From Nemertoderma westbladi (lineage: Eukaryota > Xenacoelomorpha > Nemertodermatida > Nemertodermatidae): a stretch of 64,000 bases of DNA. A program made the translations under genes and the position numbers. The notes under the pieces are model-generated. The model was given only the letters and a program-made list of their open reading frames with translations, was not told where the DNA came from and ran no database searches. The DNA is taken from positions 1-64,000 of the forward strand of contig JAUCBJ010002087.1 of assembly GCA_032718475.1 (NCBI GenBank), in the 5' to 3' direction. Shown in pieces: positions 53,901 through 63,822 of this stretch; position 1 is the stretch's first letter, and the number at the start of each line of letters is the position of its first letter.

Positions 53901-55143
53901 GGACCTCCGTCCCACTCAGACCTTCTTCCTATTCGGACCTCCGTCCCACTCGGACCTTCTTCCTATTCGGACCTTCTTCCTATTCGGACCTCTGTCCCAC
54001 TCGGACCTTCTTCCTATTCGGACCTCCGTCCCACTCAGACCTTCTTCATATTCGGACCTCCGTCCCACTCGGACCTTCTTCCTATTCGGACCTCCGTCCC
54101 ACTCGGACCTTCTTCCTATTCGGACCTCCGTCCCACTCAGACCTTCTTCATATTCGGACCTCCGTCCCACTCGGACCTTCTTCCTATTCGGACCTCCGTC
54201 CCACTCGGACCTTCTTCCTATTCGGACCTCCGTCCCACTCAGACCTTCTTCCTATTCGGACCTCCGTCCCACTCGGACCTTCTTCCTATTCGGACCTTCT
54301 TCCTATTCGGACCTCTGTCCCACTCGGACCTTCTTCCTATTCGGACCTCCGTCCCACTCAGACCTTCTTCCTATTCGGACCTCCGTCCCACTCAGACCTT
54401 CTTCCTATTCGGACCTCCGTCCCACTCAGACCTTCTTCCTATTCGGACCTCCTTCCTATTCGGACCTCCGTCCCACTCGGACCTTCTTCCTATTCAGACC
54501 TCTGTCCCACTCGGACCTCCTTCCTATTCGGACCTCCGTCCCACTCGGACCTTCTTCCTATTCAGACCTCTGTCCCACTCGGACTTTCTTCCTATTCGGA
54601 CTTCTTCCTATTCGGACCTCTTTCCCACACGGACCTTCTTCCTATTCGGACCTTCTTCCTATTCGGACCTCCGTCCCACTCGGACCTTCTTCCTATTCGG
54701 ACCTCCGTCCCACTCAGACCTTCTTCCTATTCGGACCTCCGTCCCACTCAGACCTTCTTCCTATTCGGACCTCCGTCCCACTCGGACCTTCTTCCTATTC
54801 GGACCTCCGTCCCACTCAGACCTTCTTCCTATTCGGACCTCCGTCCCACTCGGACCTTCTTCCTATTTGGACCTTCTTCCTATTCGGACCTCCGTCCCAC
54901 TCGGACCTTCTTCCTATTCAGACCTCTGTCCCACTCGGACTTTCTTCCTATTCGGACCTTCTTCCTATTCGGACCTCTTTCCCACACGGACCTTCTTCCT
55001 ATTCGGACCTTCTACCTATTCGGACCTCCGTCCCACTCGGACCTTCTTCCTATTCGGACCTCCGTCCCACTCGGACCTTCTTCCTATTCGGACCTCCGTT
55101 CCACTCGGACCTTCTTCCTATTCAGACCTCCTACTCCTACTAG
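47921..55143. repeat. Giant 17-bp minisatellite with two monomer types
   Basis: About 7.2 kb (roughly 425 monomers) built from two 17-mers: A, CGGACCTTCTTCCTATT, and B, CGGACCTCCGTCCCACT. They mostly alternate, with AAB and occasional BB runs. Variants include CAGACC for CGGACC, CTCTG for CTCCG, and 14-bp monomers lacking three bases. Neither monomer contains a stop in any of the three forward frames. Because 17 is not a multiple of three, a reading frame cycles through all three phases every 51 bp, giving 17-residue repeats and open frames of more than 2400 codons in two frames at once. These are artefacts of base composition and not genes. Confidence 0.95.
50250..54570. repeat. 2.06-kb segmental duplication inside the minisatellite
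   Basis: About 50250-52313 recurs at about 52507-54570 with an offset of 2257 bp. Rare variants occur in the same order in both copies, for example CACACGGACCGGACC at 51390 and 53637, and GGAATTCCGTCCC at 51508 and 53765. Identical minus-strand frames 50452/52709 and 51659/53916 confirm the offset. Confidence 0.88.
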
Positions 55144-55172
55144 GATCGGCATGCTGCATTGCAGCTGCATTT

Positions 55173-55477
55173 TTAAGAATGCTGTGCCGGCTTGTCGACA
55201 TAATTGCGCCGCCACAACTCCCTATCACCCATGGCATTTGCTAGATCATCCGCATCTTCAAGGCCAGTGTCCTTTAAGATGCGTCCCAAGAAAGTCATGT
55301 GCTGTCCACCATGCTTATTCACTCCATGAGGCTGCCAAAGCACAAGATTATGCACTGGCTGGTCCTCACGGCGAAAGCAATCTCCTGTAAAGCGGAGACG
55401 ACTTTGTTCCAGTGTCAAGCTTGGGGAAACCAATGAGACACCTCCAATGTTATATAGTGTCTGATTCGAGATGTGTG
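55173..55477 (-). pseudogene. Non-LTR retrotransposon RT C-terminal tail
   Basis: On the minus strand about 100 codons read NQTLYN.., SRLRFTGDCFRREDQPV, LVLWQPHG, GGQHMTFLGRILKDTGL and LANAMGDRELWRR. This is the characteristic post-RT tail of RTE/CR1-like LINE proteins (family pattern RLRFAGHC-x-R..V..L..W.P..G.R.RG..). The upstream part of the protein is absent: just before this tail the sequence passes into minisatellite, so the frame upstream is repeat-derived. Minisatellite also begins about 30 bp beyond its end. It is a fragment without function. Confidence 0.7.
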
Positions 55478-55975
55478 ATTTGGACCTCTGTTCCACTCGG
55501 ACCTCCGTCCAACTCGGATCTCCGTCCAACTCGGACCTCCATCCCACTCGGAAATTCTTCCTATTCGGACTTCCGTCCAATCTCGGACCTCCGTTCCACT
55601 CGGACCTCCGTCCCACTCGGACCTCTTTCCCACTCGGACCTCCGTCCCACTCGGACCTCCGTCCCACTCGGACCTCCGTCCCACTCGGACCTCCGTCCCA
55701 CTCGGACCTCTTTCCCACTCGGACCTCCGTCCCACTCGGACCTCCGTCCCACTCGGACCTCCGTCCCACTCGGACCTCCGTCCCACTCGGACCTCCATCC
55801 CACTCGGACCTCCGTCCCACTCGGACCTCCGTCCCACTCGGACCTCCGTCCCACCCGGACCCCCGTCCCACTCTGATCTCCGTCCCACTCGGACCTCCGT
55901 CCCACTCGGACCCCCGTCCCACTCTGACCTCCGTCCCACTCGGGCCTCCGTCACACTCGGACCTTCTTATTATTG
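55478..55975. repeat. 17-bp minisatellite, B-type block
   Basis: About 29 monomers, almost all of type B (CGGACCTCCGTCCCACT), in contrast with the A/B alternation of the main array. Open frames on both strands through this block are repeat artefacts. Confidence 0.92.
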
Positions 55976-57318
55976 AGACTGTGATAGTAATACAAATCCT
56001 AGCAAAGAAGTCGAAGAAAATAAATGGCGAGAAACGAATACTTTTATATTGAAAATGTCTGAAAATTAGCATTTCATTAACGAACGGTAGATGAGTCCTA
56101 AACTCAAGTATTAACTAGACGAGACTAAATATCACCAAAATAATAATAAAATTACATAAACGAATATCTATAATAGGGACCGGCTAATCATATCAATCTT
56201 GTGCTTAATTGAGCGCTAACCAAAATAAATATATATTAATTTTAATAATAATCTTAAGTACGTTTTCTACAAATATCTAGAATATTGTGTATGAGACATT
56301 CACGAAATATTACGATCATATATATCTGTGCTTAATGCGCTTCTAATAAGGTGTTGTCAAATTCGGCTTAGCAAAAATACATAGAAATTCGAACGGCTAT
56401 TAATTCGTTTACTTTATTGGGCATTTATAGTGCACTAGGGATGCAAAAGAGCTCCGGCTTTGGTTCCGACTCCGGTCAAATTGATCAGGAGCCAATCCCC
56501 AGCTTCTGTTGTTAAAAATCAAAATAATGTTTTTTAATCTATGAATAATGTAAATATCATAGATATGAACATATCAAGTGTGGATGGAGGATACTCATTG
56601 GCTACAGCTGTTATTCTTGAGTTCACCATCATCCCACTTATGAAGTTTAAATTATTTTAATTCTAAAGCCAGTTTAATAATTATAATTCTTGTATTTATA
56701 TAAAAATTTGCTACCGGTCCTATGTCTGTGTCATTTTTGGGGATTTATAGAAAACATTTAGAGGTTGTCATTTGCAACAACCAAATATATTATCTGGCTA
56801 TCTCACTAATTTGTCATTAGACCCAACATCAATATGTTTTTTATTAGAATCACCATATGAATAACGACCTAACGACGCAGTACTTAATGGACCAATACTG
56901 TCTTTCAAACATAATATTAAAATTAATGTAAATTTCCCCCGAGCAATTTGTCGACCTCTAAAACATTTAGGATAACATTTCATCTCCTAAACACACATCT
57001 TTATACTAGAATAATAAATTAGAATCATCAATCGCCAAAAACTCGTATTTGTTCCGATACCAGATAAGCTCTGTTGCAACTCTAGTGTGTAGGTGTACCT
57101 CCAGGCAGGATTGCTAGAGATTGCTACTGTATATAATAACTTTGGTGCTGTGAAACGGTAAGTAAGAATATAAATAAATTGTAACGAAACATATTGTTTC
57201 AACAACTGGTATCTTTTAAGGTGGAGGCCCGTTGGAATTTACACTCATAATTTTTCTAATATCCCATTCTAGTGGTGTCTGTATCTATTTCACTAAACAA
57301 AAACCGTTTTGAATTCGA
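55976..57318. other. AT-rich intergenic region
   Basis: No gene, RNA or clear repeat was recognised. The part nearest 57319 is 3' of the isocitrate dehydrogenase gene and may contain its 3' UTR. Two frames of about 60-70 codons on the minus strand show no similarity that I can name. Confidence 0.6.
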
Positions 57319-58840
57319 TTACTTTGATACTAGTTTATGATCTAACGTTTCGCGAACAGCTTGAAGGAAGTCCATAGTGTTGAGATACTGATCGGGTTGT
57401 ACATTACTAATCCCGTAGATACAACCCGCGAGATCTTTAGTCATCCGACCTCCATCCACTGTGTCTACGCACGCCGCCTCTAACGCCTCGCACCACCGTT
57501 GCAATTCGGGGTTCCCGTCCAACTTGCCCCGATGGCTCAACCCCCTGGTCCAGGCGAATATACTAGCTATAGGATTGGTCGAGGTTTGGTTCCCTTTCTG
57601 GTGCTCCCGGTAGTGGCGTGTTACGGTCCCGTGTGCCGCTTCCGACTCGATGGTTTTACCGTCCGGACAGATGAGGATGGAAGCCATCAGACCGAGGGAC
57701 CCGTAACCCTGGGCGATAATATCGGATTCTACGTCCCCATCGTAGTTCTTACAGGCCCAGACGAATCCACCAGACGACTTCAGGGCCTGGGCGACCATAT
57801 CGTCAATAAGACGATGTTCGTACCAGATTCCACGGGACTCAAAATCCTTCTGGTAATCCGCTGCATAGATCTCATCGAAGATATCTTTGAATCTGCCGTC
57901 GTATTTTTTTAGAATTGTGTTCTTTGTGGACATATATAGGGGCCATCCCTTGGCGAGAGAGTACTGGAAGCAAGAGTGGGCAAACCCGTTTATGGATTCG
58001 TCTGTGTTGTACATTCCTGCGTAAAATAAGTTAACAATATACCGTATGTATTCGAAATAGGCCTAGGCCTACTAAAAATTAAGAATTAAAAAAAAATTAA
58101 CAAAAAAAACAACAAAAGTTCATCCTGTGTTAAACTTACTCAAACACTAAACTAACTCCTCTCAAGTTCACTAACTTACCCAAACCAACTCCCCCCGAGT
58201 TCACAAAGTTAAACACAGTCATCTTCTTAACTTCCCCTTTCTGCGGGGTGTATATCATCTCGAACTTCCCGGGACCCTCGGCCACGAAGTCGGTCGCTTT
58301 GTACTGATCCCCAAAGGCGTGACGACCGATAATGATGGGCTTGGTCCACCCCGGGACGAGGCGAGGGATCGTAGAACAAATAATCGGCTCGCGGAAAACT
58401 GTTCCTCCTAAAATGTTACGAATCGTTCCGTTGGGCGATCTCCACATCTCCTTAAGTTTAAACTCTTCAACCCGCTGCTCGTCCGGCGTTATTGTAGCGC
58501 ATTTGATACCAACGTTGTATTTGAGTATGGCTCGCGCAGCTTCCACCGTCACCTCGTCATTCGTCTCATCCCGATACGGCAACCCAAGATCGTAGTATTT
58601 ACAATCCAGATCGAGGTATGGGAAGACCAATTCCTCTTTTATTTTCTGCCAGATAATTCTCGTCATTTCGTCCCCGTCCAACTCCACCACAGGGTTGTCT
58701 ACTTTGATCCTTTTCGCCGCCGTAGTTAATTCCCTATGCCAAACAGGCTGCGTGTTGAATGGTTTCCTGGCAACCCTGCGCCCGATTCTGCAACTTGCGG
58801 ACGGCTTAGTGAAAATCGTAGATAACAGATTTAAACCCAT
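57319..58840 (-). CDS. IDH2: Isocitrate dehydrogenase [NADP], mitochondrial
   Basis: Two exons, 58840-58180 and 58016-57319, join in phase 1 at a conserved GG-V-x-LG|MYNTDES boundary to give 452 codons, the same length as the human mitochondrial enzyme. The intron starts GTAAGT and ends CGCAG. The first ~40 residues are Arg/Ser/Thr-rich without acidic residues, a mitochondrial targeting peptide. Core motifs include GDEMTRIIW, the substrate segment [61 protein letters not shown] (metal-binding Asp residues), GSLGLM and the NADP-binding [13 protein letters not shown]. It oxidatively decarboxylates isocitrate to 2-oxoglutarate, producing NADPH in the matrix. No lesion was seen. Only one intron interrupts the gene, fewer than in most animals. 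The alternative, a cytosolic IDH1-like enzyme, is less likely given the leader. Confidence 0.95.
58017..58179 (-). other. IDH2 intron (163 bp)
   Basis: The minus strand has GTAAGT at 58179-58174 and TTTTACGCAG ending at 58017. Splicing restores the frame and a conserved protein motif. Confidence 0.9.
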
Positions 58841-59317
58841 GATTAGTCTATGTGACTGAATGGATGATACAGCAGTGTACAGTAGTCTGGTAGTGCAGTA
58901 GTGGTAGTATGCAGTGATTTGTCTGTAGGCTAGGCTAGGCTACTTCAGCCTGTCAGTACTTTATTTCTGAACACCTATCGCTGTATCGCTATCAGCATAC
59001 GGTGTAAACAGGTTCAGAGGTAAGGCAGTAAGGCAGTTCAGCAGTTTAGCTGGTTGGAACTACTGAAATATGCCTAGTCCGATTTTCTAATCGCTGCTAG
59101 CTGACAACTGGACAGCAAGTCAGCTGGTAGCTTTTAATGCAGTACAGCAGTAATGCTATTACCGCACCGGCAAACGAAAATAAATTTTAACCTGATATAT
59201 TTTTGTAAATGCTATGATACCTAACTGCCAAGTGCCAAACCATGTGATATATGTTCAGCATTGATTGTTTAGCCTATGTTTGAATATTCTATTTTAATAC
59301 AATTTTAGTTTACAACA

Positions 59318-60957
59318 GCGTAAGAAAAAATTGTTGGGCTAGAAACAATTGAAGAAGGGGTAACAAGGCGCCCTGAATCGAGTGGCACAGGACGGTGTGT
59401 TTTTTGTAAAAACACGAGGAAACGCAAACGGTCGAAATGGCGGGTTTATTAAGTAAGCGCGGGAAGACAATTTTGAAAGGCGGCTGTGACTGGCTGCTAC
59501 CGGTAAAGAATTTGAGGTCACTACAATGTGCTTTGTCTCTGATTCTGATAGTTTCTTATCTTGGTTTATATAAAGATTGATAAAATGCTGGTTGTAATTT
59601 TAAAAACTAGAGTTGATTACCGGTATATGCTACCTAACTAACCACTAACAGTCTCATAAACCTACATATTATTATAACATAGACATATGTACGACCGGGA
59701 TTCAGGGATGACATATTCCGGTCCAGTCGACAAGTAATGTACAATATGCTGCCGGTAAAAAACAACTGTCAGATTTTGTTTATCCTGTTAGCGATAAAGG
59801 CCATAGTTCTGAGTTCCAAGCTGTATTGAATACGGTAAGGCCTACAGATTAGATTTACTACTGTATATGCAGTAAGGGGCCGTCCAAGTATGACGTCAGC
59901 ACTTTAGGGGTTGGGAAAATCTGATGACGTGCTGATGTGGGGAGGGGAGGGGGTCAGCCAAAATCTGACGTCAGCATGTTTATTTATAGGTGCTAGAAGA
60001 GATATAGCAGAAGAGTAAATAGCTTGCCTATTTTAATTGTTCGAAGCCCCCGAAGGCCTGTAGCACGACCTTCTGTTTCAGTTACCAGTCACCATGTTTC
60101 AGTGATTAGGACGCGTGCTACTGGGGTTCGCCTGAAAATGAAACATTAATCCTAATCCTATTATAATAATTAATTAATATTTTACTATAATAATTAAATA
60201 ATTCATAATTTGATTAAAAATAATAATTGAATGATTTACAAGTGATTATAAATAATCTTCATAATATAATAGTTTATTACAAATTTTTTTTAAATCTGAT
60301 TTAGGGGGGGGGGGGGGGGGGTGGTCAACGCCTATCTGATAACATCTGATTTAGGGGAGGGAGGGGGTCAATATTGTGGGGAAAAGTGCAGACGTCATAC
60401 TTGGACGGCCCCTAATAACACTAAACTTGTACTACTGGTCAGCCACAGCCTGTACTATAATTGTTGGTAGTAGAAGTAGGCTACTCATCAGCTCCTTGGA
60501 ATATTAAAAATGTGTACCAGTCACCACCGGTAGCGCAAGAGCGGTAGGTTTACCTTAATTTATGAAGTAAGACGCAATACTCTGATACTACAATGCAATA
60601 GGATAAGTGCCTGTATACTGGTCAGGCAATCTGCCAAGTTTACACTTGTGAACAGCAATTTATCAATGTTCATCATCATGAATTTAATTAATTGTAGTGT
60701 CAAAAAAACGCGCCAGACACTCCGCTTTCATTTGATATAAGCCACGTGTAAAATGATTGCAATTAAATGTGTATTTGAATGGATCGAAAATCACCCTCCA
60801 TAAAAATCAAGATAAAAAACTATCAGAGCACTTTGTAGTGACGACACATCTGAAGCAGCCAATCACAGCCGATTTGCAGAATTGGCTTTCCGCGCTTATT
60901 TAAACCTTTCCCTCGTGTTTTTACAAAAAACGCTTCTAGCCCAACATTTTTTTCGCG
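59318..60957. mobile_element. Foldback (inverted-repeat) element, diverged
   Basis: The left arm (about 59318-59498) and right arm (about 60852-60957) are inverted copies. Shared stretches include TTGTTGGGCTAGAA (TGTTGGGCTAGAA in the right arm), TTTTTTGTAAAAACACGAGG, TAAGCGCGG and CGGCTGTGA-TGGCTGCT. The left arm has an extra ~55 bp. No coding sequence lies between the arms. It fits a non-autonomous DNA transposon that was later hit by a MITE. Its superfamily and exact ends are unclear. Confidence 0.55.
59876..60412. mobile_element. Harbinger-like MITE (537 bp)
   Basis: Terminal inverted repeats GGGGCCGTCCAAGTATGACG (starting 59876) and its complement (ending 60412) are perfect over at least 20 bp. 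The flanks show TAA on both sides (59873-59875 and 60413-60415), the 3-bp TWA duplication of PIF/Harbinger elements. Subterminal G-rich GGGAGGGGGTCA repeats are present near both ends, and a G-run (60304-60321) lies inside. Non-coding. Confidence 0.75.
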
Positions 60958-62022
60958 CACGAACCCCATTTTTGTAGTTACTTAATATTTAACGATATTT
61001 ACTACGATATTTAATTAGTTACATTTTGCATTGACAGACCAAGATATATAATTATTATACCAAACTATCATTTATTTTATAGCGGTGAATTAATATTCTT
61101 TAAGTTAATAGTTAATACCATATTATTATTATTACCGCATGGAAAGAGATTGGCATACGTTATTGGCATACAACAAGAATTATTAAATTTAATAAATTAT
61201 CAAACATCAAAGGAACTAACATTGTGATTATACTAAAGTCAAAACCTAAATGTATAATGATGTATAAAGGAGCCTAGCGGAATGAACTATTATGTAATAT
61301 ATTAGCTGTTTACTACATAATTAATAATTTACCTTAAACTTCGTAATATCACGTTTTAGAACAAATAAAGGTCTTAAGATATTTGCAAATACACCAAGGA
61401 CATAATATGATCATTTCCCATCTACAGTATGCAGTTTCATCAAGTTGCTAGTCTAGGTCATGTTGTGAACTTGTACAAATAATACTGTAGGTTAGAGGTA
61501 TCATTACACCAAATACTTAAATATATAAACTATGGATATTATGTATATTACTTATGTACACCATGACCCGTAATATATTGTCAATTTGTTGTTGACACGG
61601 ACCTCCCCCCCCCCCCCCCAGATTTTTCTTCAAATCTTTTATCATATTGCTTGAAATTTGAAAGAGAGCTAGTTAAACCCACCGACTTTGTCCCCATGAA
61701 TTCATAATTTTCGATGTTGCCTTTAAATTTTTTATAAAAGTTTATAAAAAAAGTGTCTATTGCTAAATCGCACTCATTTACGCATCATTCACTCATCGCT
61801 CACTCTCGCATCCCATTTATTCCCATTATCAAAGGAATGCTTGGGTTAATATCTGAATTTCGATGAGAAACAGCTGAGACATGCAGCTGAAACGGCTAAA
61901 TATGAGTTTGTTAATCAACTATAATTATACCCAATTTCGTAGCATAATTTATTGAAATTTGAAATAAAAATAGAGGGGGGGGGGGGGGGGGGGGGGGGGG
62001 GGTTGGCTCTGACTTGCTAAAA

Positions 62023-62310
62023 ATGGTTGTTGTATTAATCGATATGATGTACATGAGGAAATAATACTAATTGCAGATGAGGCAGCCAAAACAATTCAAC
62101 ACTTAAATCATAATGGGCTGGGGGAAGATGGATTTATAAAGTATTTGGTTAAACACGGAGTGTACCATGAATTACGTGATTGTGAAAAACACATGATAAA
62201 TCGAATTCCAGTGGGTTTGATCGTAACACTCCTATTTGTATTGGACAAATCATCATTTGAATTTGATAATTTTTTAGACTCGTTAAGCCAAGATCACCCA
62301 TGGTGGTGAA
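62023..62310 (+). CDS. Death-fold (CARD-like) coding fragment, hypothetical
   Basis: An open frame of 95 codons from ATG 62023, starting about 20 bases after a 28-base G-run, has strongly protein-like composition. Residues about 8-85 read as amphipathic helices. The stretch FIKYLVKHGVYHELRDCEKH, then TLLFVLDKSS and FDNFLDSLS resembles the C-terminal half of CARD domains (family pattern: hydrophobic helix, G-V-L, D-x-E, LLxLL, F-x-x-F-x-x-x-L). The frame ends in TGA within the first unit of the 63-bp minisatellite. It may be a partial exon, a decayed gene or a small gene. CARD assignment is by eye and tentative; the coding signal itself is better supported. Confidence 0.4.
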
Positions 62311-62640
62311 CAGGTATTCCATTGGGAAACAGAGTGGAAGGGTTTACTGTGGAAGATCACCCGTGGTGGTGAAGAGGCGTTCCTTAAAGGTAACAGAGTT
62401 GAAGGGTTTACTGTGGAAAATCACCCATGGTGCTGAACATACATTCTTTTAGGAAACAAAGTGGAAGGGTTTACAATGGAAGATCAACCATGGTGGTGAA
62501 CAGGTATTCCATTGGGAAACAGAGTGGAAGGGTTTACAATGGAAGATCAACCATGGTGGTGAACAGGTATTCCATTGGGAAACAGAGTGGAAGGGTTTAC
62601 TGTGGAAGATCAACCATGGTGGTGAAGATGCATTCCCTGG
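62291..62640. repeat. 63-bp minisatellite, ~5.5 copies
   Basis: Units start AGATCACCCATGGTGGTGAA at 62291, with further copies at 62354 (64 bp, diverged), 62418, 62481 and 62544 and a partial at 62607. The fourth and fifth units are nearly identical. As 63 is a multiple of three, a 72-codon repeat frame appears on each strand, but no upstream coding context supports translation. Confidence 0.92.
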
Positions 62641-62819
62641 ATTAACGACTCTAAAAGATTCTCCCATTCAATAATTCGTTTCCATAAAACATTTACAATA
62701 TATTACAGTATTATGTAGTTATGGAAAGTACCGGTAACAATATAAAATGAGTATGAGTAAACAACCTGTGGGTCTTTTTGGGACCAATTAATATTTTATA
62801 CACGATATTATTTCTGTAT

Positions 62820-63822
62820 TTACACATTAGACCTACTTTTTCTTACTCTGTGATAAAATTGATAAACAACCGAGAAGTCCTTTCCATCATAACCACTGGC
62901 GACCAACAGTCTGTACAAAGAATGGGCCAACCCACCCAAAGGGGTTGGGCACGCATTAGCGGTGGCGGCGTCCTGTGCAATCCCCAAATCCTTGAGCATC
63001 AAGGCAGCCCCGAAGCCACCCTCGTAACCTCGCCCACTGGGTACACCTTCTACAATGCCCGGGACAGGGTTATACACCTCCGAGGCCCAACATCGACCGC
63101 TCGAACTATTAATAACCCGCGCCAACACAACCGGATCCAATCCCAATTTCTCCCCGAGGTTCATTGCTTCTGAGGTACCAATCATTGATATCCTAACAAC
63201 ATATTGTTACATATTTTTGCGGCCTGTCCTGAGCCAACTTGTTCACCACAATGGACTACGTTTTTACCATTAATTTCAGTAGCGGTTCAATTAAACCGAA
63301 TTCTTTATCGCGTCCACCTACCATGAAGGTAATAGCGGCGTTCTCTGCCGCCACAACGCCGCCCGACACAGGTGCGTCCAGATAAGTGGCGCCGGAATCG
63401 CCACATATGAGCGCCACATCTCGCGACACTTGGGGGTCGATAGTGGATGAATCAATTAAAATAGATCCGGGGCGAACCGACGACAATATACCACTGGTTC
63501 CGTTCAGATAAACCTCCTTGACGTTGCCACTGTTTGGTAGCATTGTGACTACGAGGTCTACAGCAGCAGCCACCTCCATGGGACTACCGAGTACTGTAGC
63601 TCCCCGCTGGGCGGCGTCCTCGAGCGCGCTAGGGTTTACGTCGTACGCAAACAAAGCATGGCCTTCCTTCATTAAATTGTTAGCCATGTGACGGCCCATG
63701 TTCCCCAATCCAATAAAGCCGATTGGAGTTTTGTCTGATATTTTGCCATATGAACGTCGAAATTTGGTTAATCGCCGAGAATTGTTTGCAAAACAAGTAA
63801 TAATTTTCTTGACACTCAACAT
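62820..63822 (-). CDS. HIBADH: 3-hydroxyisobutyrate dehydrogenase, mitochondrial, with two frameshifts
   Basis: The minus strand encodes a near full-length enzyme of valine catabolism, which oxidises 3-hydroxyisobutyrate to methylmalonate semialdehyde with NAD+ in the mitochondrial matrix. Residues 1-30 form a basic targeting peptide. Then come the dinucleotide-binding GFIGLGNMG, DSSTIDPQVS, the signature ATYLDAPVSGG, the GQAAKICNNML segment with the catalytic Lys, MNLGEKLGLDP, SSGRCWASEVYNPVPG and GGFGAALMLKDLGIAQDAA. No intron is present. The frame breaks twice, each needing one extra base: at an A-run (plus-strand TTTTT at 63261-63265) and near 63187-63193. With these restored, the length would be about 334 residues, as in the family. 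Either the gene is a recent pseudogene or retrocopy, or the two homopolymer-associated losses are assembly errors. Confidence 0.88.

Larger units (their letters stand above)
58841..62022. other. Intergenic region upstream of IDH2
   Basis: No gene recognised. It contains a large foldback structure (59318-60957) with a Harbinger-like MITE inside it, AT-rich sequence 60980-61600, a C-run (61605-61619) and a 28-base G-run (61975-62002). The first ~300 bp are the likely IDH2 promoter region; no clear TATA box was seen. Confidence 0.55.

Noticed and set aside
47876-55390. Giant open frames of 2504 and 2415 codons, plus shorter frames on the minus strand
   Set aside because: They are produced by a stop-poor 17-bp minisatellite read in overlapping frames; the 17-residue repeat is purely a consequence of the DNA period.
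47921-55975. CRISPR-like array
   Set aside because: Monomers are directly adjacent with no unique spacers, and the sequence is eukaryotic.
57499-58595. Plus-strand ORFs of 137 and 87 codons over IDH2
   Set aside because: Antisense shadows of the dehydrogenase exons.
62427-62667. 72-codon repeat proteins on both strands
   Set aside because: Generated by the 63-bp minisatellite; no start context or flanking coding sequence.
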